Assembly (NCBI GenBank): GCA_034096865.1 | Contig: JAWQFJ010016419.1 | Coordinates: 32,501-96,500 of the forward strand | Source: Theodoxus fluviatilis | Lineage: Eukaryota > Mollusca > Gastropoda > Cycloneritida > Neritidae | Reading direction: 5' to 3' | DNA length: 64,000 bases | In this document: in pieces, positions 53,401-63,639 of the stretch | Position numbering within the stretch: the first letter of the stretch is position 1 | Layout of the letters: each line of letters starts with the position of its first letter | Program-made: the position numbers and the translations under genes | Notes under the pieces: generated by a model | What the model was told of the DNA's origin: nothing | Seen by the model: only the letters and a program-made list of their open reading frames with translations | Databases searched by the model: none

Positions 53401-55821
53401 CTTTTTTTCCCCATGTTAGTTTTCATTTGGCCTAATATATCTGCATTCGGCTGCTGATGGAAAGCTCAGAAAAATGCAATGTTATGCAATAAACAAATGT
53501 ATGTAGTAGGTCCCAAAATCTATCAAAATCTCAACACTGACATACCTAACCCCTCTCACTCAGTTTGGCCGATATAGATCTGCAAATGAGGAGAGACAAC
53601 ATCGGCATCATTCATTTTGTGGTGGAGGGTCACGTACAAATACTTCTAAGTCACAACATTCTGGAAACCCAGTTTTCACACAAGTGCTTGTAACTGACAA
53701 ACATGTTTGGGTGGCAGCCTGACCTTGTTGTGTGCCGACTTGGGGTCACCATGCATCACCACAATGATGCGGCTGCCGTCATCAGGAAACTCCTCCACCA
53801 CTCTCTCCTTCTTCCAGCCCTGGAGATGAGAGCAGGTGGCGGTTTTGGTTTTCGTATTAACAACTTGTCGCCCACATCTGGGGCTCAAACCACTTTAAAC
53901 TTTACCCCCTCATCACTGGGCCGCTTGATCAATCCATTGGTGGCACCTGCTGACAAACTCAAGTGACAGACAGATGGAAGGACGAATAGATGGATGGATT
54001 TTTACGGCTCATGAACCTTTGTAGGCTATGCAAGGCCATTGAGCACCATAACCACTAGAATTTATCTGAGTAATTGCAAATCAAGTCACAATATCTCTAG
54101 TTATTCCCCTAGAGAGTCGCGGAGGATCATTCCTTACCCCGAACCCACAAGGGGAGTGACAGAGAGATAAGATGCACCGTGACAATTTTCACTCCATGGA
54201 GAGCATTCCAGCCTGATGCGGGCTTACAGCCATGTCTAGGTCTACTCCCAACGTGCCTTCACTGCCCTCACAGGCACCCAGTTTTATGCCTGGATGGGGA
54301 TAGGCAATACAAGTGAGGCACTTTGCCTGAAAATTGGACTACAGCTGCAAGTTTTGTGCAGCTATGAATGCTGTTACCACGAGCCACAGAGGCAATGGGA
54401 TTTGATTACTGGTCTAAGTCCCCACAGTGGCTACCATATGTGCCTGTGCATGAGGAAACAAAGCTGAAAGTAAGAAAAATGGCAAAATTAGATATTTCAA
54501 CCACAATCATATTTATTCATTCATGAATGTTCTAGAAAAAAAACAGCAGGTTCATGAAGGAAATCTTCAACTTTGTACAGTAAAGATGACTTTTCTCAGC
54601 ATTTGCTCAAAAACTGTTTTGCCAACTTTTGTCTTGTTTCTCAAGCACGGTCATAAATATACGTGTATGTCTATGCAAGTCTGGAAATCAACTTCATTTT
54701 GAACTGAATGGACTATGTGTCCAAAGTAATCCTCAAAGAGAACATCTTGAAAAGTATTTCAAACATGTTTACAGGTCCTCCTGTGATGAAAAGCAGACTT
54801 CCAGTCTGAGGTTTGAGGACATGTTTTACAATGGCCAGTGCTGTCAAAAAGTGTTTTGTAATTAAGGTTAATGTCATATGATAAAGGACCTGCATCCACC
54901 TTGCAGCACATCCTAACTCTTATTATTTGTATAAAATATTACAGCTTTCTGTGCTGCTTCTGATCTATAGATCTCAAGATGTAATGCACGGGCTCTCAAA
55001 CACTGTCATGGTACCCACCAGTGTCTAGGCATATCAAACATACTCAAAATCTTGTTACTGACAATGATATACAGCCCGTCAAAAATGTAAAACCTGACAC
55101 AGGGCAAATATGAGAGTTGCAATCGATGATCTATCCCCAGTGTCCCTTCTCTGGTGGGAAAGCCCCACTATGGACCAGACCACTCTTTGCAGTTTCTGTT
55201 CGCTCAGCTTTGCCCGTGATCACGCGCTGACCTCATGACAAGCTGACCAATGAGATGCAAGGAACGAAACGGCCGTCTCTTTCTGTGGTTTTCATTTGAT
55301 TTGCGCTGGGTTCAGATTTTTGCCTCTGGTTTATTTGTATCATATTCCTCTTTACAAATAATGATTGCATTAATTGTTTGTTTGAATATCAGATGTAAGA
55401 AAGGAAGTCTAACCTTGAGAAAAGTCCGGAACATTTGTCAAATTGCCGCTCCGGCAAGACTGTGAAGGTAGCGCGGTAGCCATGTTAGCTTCAGTGACCT
55501 CGTTTTAAAACTAACATGGCCGCCGCGTGAATAAGGTCTATTCAGTCTTCATGCAAGGTAGGCTCTGGATCTTCCAGAGCGGTTTGAAGGCAGAATCGGG
55601 TCTTTAAGATCTAGTCAGTAGTGCTGTCTTGATGTCCCCCAGGTAATGGAGAGACTTCTGATAACAGGCCACACCAGTGGACTCATCCGAGGAGAAATGT
55701 GCAGGTAAGACAGTGAAACTGGCAGGCCATGCAATCTGATGGGCCACAGCATCTGATTAGCATTTATCATGAATAAATAAAAATAAATTTAACAAATAAA
55801 TAAATATATATTTTAATTTAA

Positions 55822-55880
<59 letters not shown>

Positions 55881-57139
55881 ACAAGAAGGGCAAAGCCCAT
55901 ACGACTCACATGCTTGACCTTGACCTTTATATGACCTTGACCTTCAGGTGACCTTCAAGGTCAAGGTCAAACAACTAAACCTACCAATGACATCATACAC
56001 AAAGAAATGCTTTACACATTTTCCCTACCAAAATACATGTGACCTTGACCCAAGGTCAAGGTCATCCAAGGTCATGCAACACAAAGCTGTTAATTCAAGA
56101 CATAGGAAGCACAATGGTGCTTATTGGCACTTTCTACCATGAGATATAGTCACTTTTAGTGGTTCACTACCCCATTTTGGTCACATTTCATAAGGGTCAA
56201 AGTGACCTTGACCTTGATGATATGTGACCAAATGTGTCTAATGATGAAAGTATAACATGTGCCCCACATAATTATTAAGTTTGAAAGTTATCTTCCATAG
56301 TTCAGGGTCAAGGTCACTTCAAAATATGTATACAATCCAACTTTGAAGAGCTCCTGTGACCTTGACCTTGAAGCAAGGTCAACCAAACTGGTATCAAAAG
56401 ATAGGGCTTGCTTTGACCTATATACCACTTGTAGCTAAGGTCGCCATTCTCAATAACGTGGGAGAAAATTGGGAAAATGTGAAAAATGACTGTTTTTGAG
56501 ACCACATTTATGGCTCCTGTGACCTTGACCTTGAAGCAAGGTCAAGTCACTGTGTATGTTTTTTGAGGCATTGTCATCATACACCATCATGCCACATTTG
56601 GTGTTGATAGACTTAATAGTCTCCGAGAAAAATCCAACGTTTAAGTTTTTTACGGACGGACGCCCGCCCGGACGGACGCCCGGACGGACGGACGCCCGGA
56701 CGGACGGACGACACGGCTCAGTACATAGACTCACTTTTGCTTCGCATGTGAGTCAATAAATAAACAGTATTTTTGTTGAGATTTGCTGTACATAGCAAGA
56801 GACCATGACTTACTGGGAACTTTGCTGCAGCAAGAGACCATGACTTACTGGGAACTTGAGGGCTGCAGTGGAACTTGCTGAACATTGCAAAAGACCATGA
56901 CTTACTGGAAACTTTGCTGTAGCAAGAGACCATGACTTACTGGGAACTTGTGGGCAGTGACCAGGCTGCTTGAGTGGAACTTGCTGCTGCAAGAGACCAT
57001 GACTTACTGGGAACTTGAGGGCAGTGACCAGGCTGAAGTGGAACTTGCTGTGCATGTCTTCGTCTGTGGGGTCTGCATGTGAGTAGACCATGCCACAGAC
57101 TTTGCACTGTGTGGCACCAAATTTCTTCTGACCCGCGTC
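49994..57139 (-). CDS. ESCO: ESCO1/2-type cohesin acetyltransferase, C-terminal 218 codons (5' end not found)
   Basis: Six - strand exons (57139-57008, 53819-53724, 52375-52298, 51752-51687, 50936-50782, 50123-49994) join in phase into 218 codons plus TAG. The family acetylates SMC3 at the cohesin ring during S phase to establish sister-chromatid cohesion in the nucleus. The first exon holds the CxxC...HxxxH zinc finger ([20 protein letters not shown]). The next begins [11 protein letters not shown]. The last two hold WCCST, the motif VSRLWVY, the acetyl-CoA loop region [11 protein letters not shown] and the catalytic segment [14 protein letters not shown]. All are close to human ESCO1/ESCO2. 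The length from zinc finger to stop equals the family norm. The N-terminal region was not found up to 64000 and probably lies beyond. Orthology to ESCO1 or ESCO2 individually cannot be decided. Confidence 0.92.
50297..50398. repeat. CA/GA microsatellite (ESCO intron)
   Basis: ACAC then GACAGA then about 33 pure GA units, 170 bases upstream of the last ESCO exon. Confidence 0.96.
50782..50936 (-). CDS. ESCO: ESCO exon with acetyl-CoA binding region
   Basis: 51 codons plus two bases, [20 protein letters not shown] through [20 protein letters not shown] and LVDCV. It aligns with ESCO1 KAWCCST and CGISRIWVFSMMRRKKIASR. Acceptor TTGCTGCAG, donor AG|GTAAGT. Confidence 0.95.
51138..51450. repeat. 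ACAGACAC-rich compound microsatellite (ESCO intron)
   Basis: More than 300 bases of irregular ACAC/AGAC units; purine-rich in one strand only. Confidence 0.95.
51687..51752 (-). CDS. ESCO: ESCO exon VYLHISDD
   Basis: 22 codons: [20 protein letters not shown] plus TK, the counterpart of TLLFISNDKKVVGCLIAE in ESCO1. Acceptor CACCAACAG, donor AAA|GTAAGT. Confidence 0.93.
51828..52162. repeat. CA-rich compound microsatellite (ESCO intron)
   Basis: Degenerate (CA)n with CATTCAC and TCAG inserts, filling most of the 545-bp intron between two ESCO exons. Confidence 0.95.
52298..52375 (-). CDS. ESCO: ESCO exon VEQVNAVV
   Basis: 26 codons: [20 protein letters not shown] then ITPTSK. It matches the vertebrate VDxxxEMVDNDLGF region. 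Acceptor GTGTTGCAG, donor AAG|GTGAGTC. Confidence 0.92.
52839..53048 (-). repeat. GTTGTGGTTAC-family MITE, half copy (ESCO intron)
   Basis: Begins GACAGTTGTGGTTACAGTAA and reaches GGGCAGGGAAGATAGGGC, then stops; the far end is missing. Confidence 0.6.
53140..53432 (+). repeat. GTTGTGGTTAC-family MITE, opposite orientation (ESCO intron)
   Basis: Begins GTAGTTATGGCAACCTG and includes TTTCCTGCTGTATGAGCACT and GATTTGGCCTCTTCT. It lies 90 bases from the half copy at 52839 in opposite orientation. Confidence 0.6.
53724..53819 (-). CDS. ESCO: ESCO exon GWKKERVV
   Basis: 32 codons: [20 protein letters not shown] then [12 protein letters not shown]. It matches human ESCO1 GWKKERILAEYPDGRI. Acceptor CATCTCCAG, donor AAG|GTCAGG. 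Confidence 0.95.
53825..53980 (-). repeat. Dispersed repeat, second copy (ESCO intron)
   Basis: ACTTTACCCCCTCATCACTG and GGCCGCTTGATCAATCC, the reverse complement of the 25350 segment. It lies immediately upstream of the GWKKERVV exon. Confidence 0.5.
53985..54250 (+). repeat. GGATG-tailed SINE-like repeat (ESCO intron)
   Basis: GATGGATGGATTTTTACGGC, TTTGTAGGCTATGCAAGGCC and AACCCACAAGGGGAG occur in family order. Confidence 0.6.
55821..55880. repeat. (AAAT)n microsatellite
   Basis: About 15 units directly abutting the AGGTCA-rich repeat at 55882, possibly an expanded element border. Confidence 0.95.
55882..56754 (-). repeat. AGGTCA-rich interspersed repeat, copy 2 (ESCO intron)
   Basis: About 870 bp from CAAGAAGGGCAAAGCCCAT to GCATGTGAGTC, nearly identical to copy 3. 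Terminal GACTCACATGC/GCATGTGAGTC are inverted. It is preceded by an (AAAT)n tract. Confidence 0.9.
57008..57139 (-). CDS. ESCO: ESCO exon with C2H2-type zinc finger
   Basis: 44 codons from [15 protein letters not shown] to LVTALKFP, phase 0 at both ends. The acceptor on the - strand is GGTGTTGCAG and the donor CCA|GTAAGTCATGG. That donor is the first of five tandem near-copies (see findings). Confidence 0.95.
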
Positions 57140-57490
57140 CTGCAACACCAAAGTCCACGCATCATGCCCCTGTGAATAAAACTTCCGGCAAAGGAAGGAG
57201 AAACTGGAGTGCTGATAAATTAAATGATACAAACTATTGTTATCATCTGTTAACAATATTGATAATTTTGTTGCCAGGTAACTGATCATCACATGCAGTG
57301 GGATCCAAACAAGTCTACTCAAGTCACTGGAGAGAATTTCACAAGGAAAAGAAAGGCTCTGTGAGGGAACAACCCAGTCAACCACTTCTATATTTCCTTC
57401 CATTGCATGGTTCTGCAGTGATAATAAAATCTAAGTGCACAATAGCCCTTGAACTTTCCTCCATTGCTTGCTACCACTATCGTTAACCCA

Positions 57491-57802
57491 ACTGGTAACC
57501 TTAACCACTTTTTTTCCTGCCAACCCTACCCTTTTTTGGATCATGCCAAAAAACAAACAACACAAAACAAAGCAAAACCCCCCAAAATTATGGTAAACAA
57601 CAAACTGCATGCTGTCCCATCCTCCCTGCCCTATGAGCACTCGGCAAATCCACTATTTACATTATTAACAAGCTTTTTCAGTGAAAGAGAAACTTTTGTT
57701 CAATCTGGCCTCTTCTGAAACAAAAACAACAACAAAGTTCAGACCACCCCACCCCCACATGTTTCTGTAACCACAACTTTTTTCTTTCTTTTTTTTTGCC
57801 TA
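57491..57802 (+). repeat. GTTGTGGTTAC-family MITE
   Basis: Starts CTGGTAACCTTAACCAC, contains CATCCTCCCTGCCCTATGAG, ends TCTGTAACCACAACTTTTTT. Confidence 0.7.
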
Positions 57803-57877
57803 AGGGGGAAAAAATGCAGTTACTAGAACACAGCCACACACATACATAGGCCTATTTTTTGGTGCTAATTTGAGACT

Positions 57878-57942
<65 letters not shown>

Positions 57943-58206
57943 CGCGCGTGCTTTTTTTTAATGCCATGTATAGCAAGATTCATTTGAACATAAACAAATG
58001 TTTCCCTTTATCTGAAAATGCTTTTAACTTCAATAGTGCTCAGAGAGAAGATGGGACAGCATGCAGTTTATTATTTGAATATTTCCCTTTGAATTTTTTT
58101 CACCTTTTTCTTTTTCTTTTCGAATGATTAAAAAAAGGTGACATTTCAACAGGAAAAAGCAGGGAGGGTTGGGAATCTGTGACCACAACTTTTTTTGTTG
58201 CCTTAT
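57803..58206 (-). repeat. GTTGTGGTTAC-family MITE interrupted by (GT)n
   Basis: The right end reads GTGACCACAACTTTTTTTG and the body has GAGAAGATGGGACAGCATGC. A long (GT)n tract occupies the left half. Confidence 0.5.
57883..57950. repeat. (GT)n microsatellite
   Basis: About 29 GT units ending in CGTGCGCGCG. Confidence 0.96.
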
Positions 58207-58330
58207 GCATTAAGAGAGACATTTTTGTTGTCAAAGAACTTGGAGATCAATAGGTCATGCAACTGAAGAAATAAAAAACGCCCTCGCATCCATGTATAAC
58301 ACAGGTACCCAGAGGGCAACCCAAACACAG

Positions 58331-58460
58331 GTGGATGGATGGATGGATGGATGGATGGATGGATGGATGGATGGATGGATGGATGGATGGATGGATGGAT
58401 GGATGAGCCATGTAGGCCATGTATGGCCATTATGCAAGAAAATTAGAATCAGTTACTGAT
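58331..58460 (+). repeat. (GGAT)n array at the end of a SINE-like repeat
   Basis: About 18 GGAT units (58331-58404) run directly into GAGCCATGTAGGCCATGTAT and GGCCATTATGC, the head of the family seen at 44281. The array looks like an expanded element tail. Confidence 0.65.
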
Positions 58461-58828
58461 TTAGAGTAAACGTAAGGCAGGTTTCACGATAACTGAGCTC
58501 TTGGATGTGTGTAAACTTTGTGTTCAAATTACTTGTTTACTGTGTTGATTTTCATTATTTTTTCTGTTGTGCACGCATCAGAGTAATAATAATTTAATTG
58601 AAGAAAAAAAAATTAAAATGAAAAAAAAAAAGTTTGAGCATGTGCTTGCGAGAGCGTTTTTTTTTAAAGCGATTGTGTGGATCTTGACAGACGGCATTTA
58701 CTTTCTGTGTCATGACCACATTTCGAAGTTTGAGTGCAGACACGAAAACAACACCCAAATTTATTAACAACTGTGTTATTCAATCCAGCTATACACAATT
58801 TAAGTCTCTGAATCAACAAAATAAAAAA

Positions 58829-59698
58829 CAAGAAGGGCAAAGCCCATACGACTCACATGCTTGACCTTGACCTTTATATGACCTTGACCTTCAGGTGACC
58901 TTCAAGGTCAAGGTCAAACAACTAAACCTACCAATGACATCATACACAAAGAAATGCTTTACACATTTTTCCTACCAAAATACATGTGACCTTGACCCAA
59001 GGTCAAGGTCATCCAAGGGCATGCAACACAAAGCTGTTAATTCAAGACATAGGAAGCACAATGGTGCTTATTGGCACTTTCTACCATGAGATATAGTCAC
59101 TTTTAGTGGTTCACTACCCCATTTTGGTCACATTTCATAAGGGTCAAAGTGACCTTGACCTTGATGATATGTGACCAAATGTGTCTCATGATGAAAGTAT
59201 AACATGTGCCCCACATAATTATTAAGTTTGAAACAGTTATCTTCCATAGTTCAGGGTCAAGGTCACTTCAAAATATGTATACAATCCAACTTTGAAGAGC
59301 TCCTGTGACCTTGACCTTGAAGCAAGGTCAACCAAACTGGTATCAAAAGATAGGGCTTGCTTTGACCTATATACCACTCGTAGCTAAGGTCGCCATTCTC
59401 AATAACGTGGGAGAAAATTGGGAAAATGTGAAAAATGACTGTTTTTGAGACCACATTTATGGCTCCTGTGACCTTGACCTTAGCAAGGTCAAGTCACTAT
59501 GTATGTTTTTTGAGGCCTTGTCATCATACACCATCATGCCACATTTGGTGTTGATAGACTTAATAGTCTCCGAGAAAAATCCAACGTTAAAGTTTTCGGA
59601 CGCCCGGACGCCCGGACGGACGGACGGACGGACGCCCGGACGGACGGACGGACGACACGGCTCAGTACATAGACTCACTTTTGTTTCGCATGTGAGTC
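58829..59698 (-). repeat. AGGTCA-rich interspersed repeat, copy 3
   Basis: Same ends and order as copy 2, 870 bp, differing by scattered substitutions and small indels in the CGGACGGACG tract. Both copies are followed by CAATAAA. Confidence 0.9.
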
Positions 59699-60076
59699 AA
59701 TAAAAATGAATTAGAACGTTAAAAGCCCCAATGGAAAATTTTCGCCAGTCAGCAGAAGTCGTCTGTCAGAAAAAACGCACGTGCCTTCCCTGCAAAGCAG
59801 GCCTATTTTTACAGATCGGATGCTTTTTTACGTTGTTATTTTTGCTTGTTGGTGTTATTTCATGGATAATCTGCATCGGAAAGTCGTTATTTCAGCAACA
59901 GAATTAAAAAGTCGCAAAAAGGAAGCATTTTCTTCGATCTCTGACCAGCGTCTGTCAGATGACGCAACGATCAGCAGCCTTCAGTTTATTTCGGAAATTT
60001 CCAAGTATTTTACCGTACGTGACGAACAAGCACGCGAGATCGTTTGAAAATAAAAGAGAACGAGACACATCGCAGA

Positions 60077-60193
60077 GAGAAACACGTTTCACCGTTTTTA
60101 GTGCCTTTTGGTCGAGTTTTGCTGTATCTGTCAGCAACGATCAACAACCACACGATCGAAACAGCGACACACGCGAACAGATTTCCGTCGCTT
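60077..60193. repeat. Direct repeat, copy 1 (about 117 bp)
   Basis: AGAAACACGTTTCACCG through ACACGCGAACAGATTTCCGT, about 90% identical to 60558-60673. Confidence 0.85.
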
Positions 60194-60557
60194 GTGGCCG
60201 GCAAGTGATGAATGCTTGAGTATGTTTGCAGAGTTTCGAAAGCAAAAACGTTTTTCTTTTGTCTCCCATACTTGTAATGGTTTACTTTGCACTTGTTATT
60301 GTGAAAACCGACAGTTTGTGGGTACCAGCAGTTAATCCTGGCTATCGCTGGTCGATTGTTGCCTTCTGTCACAGGCGGAGTTGGCGATTGGGCTAGTCCA
60401 CTGTTGCGGCACCCCTCTCGCTCAAGCTATTTTTAGAATGCCGTTGTCTCTCAACCGCTGCTCAGCAGTTTGGAATGCTCTCGCAGGGGGTGTTGGGTCA
60501 AGAGTACTACGCAGGTGCTGAGTACGCCGATTTCACTACCCTACCTCAAAACAGAGC

Positions 60558-60671
60558 ATCGCAGAAACACGTTTCACCATTTTTAGTGCCTTTTTTCGAG
60601 TTTTGCTGTATCTGTCAGCAACGTTCAACCACCACACGATCAACACAGCGACACACGCTAACAGATTTCCG

Positions 60672-60673
<2 letters not shown>
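60558..60673. repeat. Direct repeat, copy 2
   Basis: AGAAACACGTTTCACCA through ACACGCTAACAGATTTCCGT. It runs directly into a CT/CA microsatellite and then the LINE fragment at 60739. Confidence 0.85.
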
Positions 60674-60675
<2 letters not shown>

Positions 60676-60703
<28 letters not shown>

Positions 60704-60739
60704 ACACACGCATGCACGCACGCACGCACGCACACACAC
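60676..60739. repeat. CT/CA microsatellite
   Basis: (CT)n changing to CA and CGCA, between the direct repeat copy at 60558 and the LINE fragment. Confidence 0.95.
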
Positions 60740-60860
60740 TTTTGATTGGAGTTATCAAAAGAACCTTTATATATTTAAACAAGGACGTTTTCATCCAGCT
60801 ATACAAGGCTATAGTTCGACCAAGAGTTGAATATGGTAATATTATCCCTCCAGGTTTACT
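60739..60860 (+). mobile_element. CR1-like LINE fragment (piece 1)
   Basis: The frame GVIKRTFIYLNKDVFIQLYK then AIVRPRVEYGNI is the conserved distal RT segment of CR1-like LINEs. It is interrupted at 60848 by unrelated sequence. Confidence 0.65.
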
Positions 60861-60881
60861 GGAGGTCCTACAGACTTTATC

Positions 60882-60883
<2 letters not shown>

Positions 60884-60921
<38 letters not shown>

Positions 60922-60938
60922 TGTCTGTGTGTCTGTCC
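60884..60938. repeat. (GT)n microsatellite
   Basis: GT units with CTGT interruptions, just after the break in the LINE frame. Confidence 0.95.
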
Positions 60939-61124
60939 CGTCTCCACGGCTTATATCTCAAAAACTACTGGACGGATTTCCTTGAGATTTTGCACACTGA
61001 CTGGAAGTTAGGTCCCATTCAATATTATCAAATTTTCAGAATCGAGGTTTGAAAAGAAAGTGACTTTTTTACATTTTGGTGTTTCATTGAAAACGATTCA
61101 ACAGACTCCATTTTGCAAAATCTG

Positions 61125-61222
61125 TGACGTCATCATTTGACGTCGTATAACGTGACGTCATTTGCGAGGAGATTTTTGAAGCAGGGTGAATAGAATAGAA
61201 TAGAATAGAATTCGTGACGTCA
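61125..61222. promoter_or_regulatory. Three perfect CRE palindromes
   Basis: TGACGTCA occurs at 61125-61132, 61153-61160 and 61215-61222. The last two are within a repeated GTGACGTCATTTGCGAGGA separated by (TAGAA)n. They lie in a repeat with TTATATCTCAAAAACTACTG upstream. Regulatory function is unknown. Confidence 0.5.
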
Positions 61223-61317
61223 TTTGCGAGGACAGAGAATGATTTAGATAGATAGATATGTCCTCAGATGTCTTAGGCCGCAAGGCCTTTATCTGATCTT
61301 TTGATCAGTACTTATGG

Positions 61318-61361
61318 CTACTCTCACTCTCTCTCTGTCTCTCTCTCTCTGTCTCTCTCTG

Positions 61362-61435
<74 letters not shown>

Positions 61436-61507
61436 ACCCACCCTCTTACTCTCATTCTCTCTTCCCTTCCTCCCCTTTTCCCAGCTCCCCCCCCCCCCCT
61501 CTCTCAC

Positions 61508-61548
<41 letters not shown>

Positions 61549-61563
61549 GTCTCTCTCTCTGTC

Positions 61564-61624
<61 letters not shown>
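61318..61624. repeat. Long (CT)n compound microsatellite
   Basis: About 300 bases of CT with TGTC and C-run interruptions. Confidence 0.97.
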
Positions 61625-61627
<3 letters not shown>

Positions 61628-61676
61628 CACATTTGAATATTTTGCCTCAAGGGCTGAATGTAAGTAAGAAAGGCAA

Positions 61677-61865
61677 TACAGTAGTCGCCGCTTATAAAAC
61701 ACGCGGTTAATAAAAACAGCCGTTTTTTAAATACAGTTGGTAAGGTCCGGATTTACTTCGTTACTGATGGACATGTTCAACAAGCAAACGGTTAATAAAA
61801 ACGCCGCTTATTAAAAACACTTTTGTTCGGTCCCAATGTGTTTTTAATAAGCGGCGACTACTGTA
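61677..61865. mobile_element. pogo-like MITE, copy 2
   Basis: 189 bp, TA flanked, terminal inverted repeats CAGTAGTCGCCGCTTAT. Inverted relative to copy 1. Confidence 0.85.
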
Positions 61866-61869
61866 CTGC

Positions 61870-63600
61870 CTAATTCACTACCCTTGTAAAATAAAGTTCG
61901 TTCGTTCGTTCTGTCTGTCCTGACTTAAGCGCAACAACTTGGTACTGGTAGTCTGTTGGCTTGGCCTAATGGCAGTGAATCGATAATAAAAAGGGGGAAA
62001 ACATTTCGTTTGTTTTGTTTTGTTCTTGCAGCACTTCAAAGATGGTGTGTAGGTCTGTGACTGTCTGTCTCCATGTGTTTTGTGGTGTGTAGGTCTGTGA
62101 CTGTCTCCATGTGTTGTGGTGTGTAGGTCTGTGTCTGTCTCTCTCCATGTGTTGGACCTTTTACTGGTGAACGTATTTCATAGCATCAGACAATACTAGC
62201 ATTGTACACGATGTCAACAGCAGGCAGGTTCGAGGACAACAATGTATTTATAATCTATCCTGGTGCCGCTGAGGTCCGCGCGTCAGCTATAAATAGAAGT
62301 ACGAGAAGCTTGGATTTGTAAAATGTATTTCACGACCTATTGACGCAATCAACATACAGCTTTGATAAATTAAGACAGCCCAGGGTTATATTAGCGTTAT
62401 AAATTAACATATAGGCTTACTGACCTTATTTCAAGAAATACCATTCATAATGATCAACACTACGAACCAAGCAGACGAACACGATCGAACCGTAGCCACT
62501 ACGCCAGCAGACGATCGAGATAACTAAATGTTTCATGTAAAATTCGAATGAGTTGTATTATAATCTTAGCAGAGGGGTAAAACATCAACTGGTATCGGAT
62601 AAGATCACTCGTAGTGTAATACTGTAATGAAGGTCACGTTTTACATCACAAACATGTGCGCTCCTCGTGAGGCACTATCTGAAGCTCAAAGTATTGGAGT
62701 GAGTCACCTTAGTGTATATAGGATCTTTGATATGGTCGAAACCGCTGGCTTCGCGGATCGCTTTCGCCTATCAGACGACAGCTTCGTATACAATCATCAC
62801 TGCGAGGCAGCGCGAAATTTACCGAAGTCGACCAAAAAACTCGCATTCATACAAATAATGAACCAATTCGAGTTTCTTTCTCAGATTATTCAGACTTTGC
62901 CCGATTATTACCACCGTAAGATAGCAGGAATTTCACATCCGGCGTCATCGCTTCTGATTGGCCGGTTTGTGTCACGTGACGGTGAAGTTTCGTCTGCTAC
63001 TCGCTCTGACGTTATGGTCCAAGTAGTTTGATGTTTACTTCGTTCGCTGAACGCTGCCAAGACTAATGCGCGAATGAATGAAGTATGATTTCATAATTTT
63101 TCAGGATTAATACAAATTTATATCAAATACATCAGTTCAATTTAATCGAGTCAATTAATCGAGTACATGTCCACCAAGTCAAAAATGTGTTGAGTGGAAT
63201 GCAAGTCAGAAAAGTTACACTTGCAGTCTAACACCATCAGATTATCTGCAACTTTTCGAAGCGAATCTAGCCTAAAAATCTACCAGTTATGCATCGTGTT
63301 AACAGGATTGACTCGTTCTGTTCCACAGTTGGCGGAGAACGTTTCAATTTTGCTGGTTTTCAGCATTACGCGATCGCGCAATTTTTTTCTTCAAATCAGA
63401 AATAGCTTTACATTTTAGTCCTCCTGTAACCACCATCAGATGTCCAGCGTCGGCATTAACAAAAAATTACAGAAAACCCACAACAACTATTATCTTTTTA
63501 TCCATAAATAAAGATACTTCATACACAACACTTTCATGAAACACAAACAAACAAATGAAAATATAGATTTTTTTTCCACCAGCATTGTCCACTTTAGGGT
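61870..63600. other. Right-flank stretch without a supported gene
   Basis: It holds a LINE-like tail (AATAAAG + TTCG repeats at 61889-61910), the 45-bp tandem repeat, and around 62950-62990 an inverted CCAAT box (GATTGGCCGG) with an E-box GTCACGTGAC. These could belong to a promoter. A 134-codon + strand frame (62627-63031) overlaps them without recognisable motifs. Confidence 0.35.
62046..62158. repeat. Three tandem copies of a 35-45-bp unit
   Basis: Units start GTGTGTAGGTCTGTG and end CTCCATGTGTT. Confidence 0.85.
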
Positions 63601-63639
63601 GGCGAACTTTTGTCTCAGTGTCATATCAATTCTCTAAGT

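Noticed and set aside
56810..57403. 197-codon - strand frame read as one exon
   Set aside because: The acceptor at 57139 and donor at 57008 delimit the true ESCO exon; the rest is intron and duplicated donor array.
62627..63031. 134-codon + strand frame
   Set aside because: No recognisable motif, no splice partners, and it overlaps promoter-like CCAAT and E-box motifs; left as unproven.
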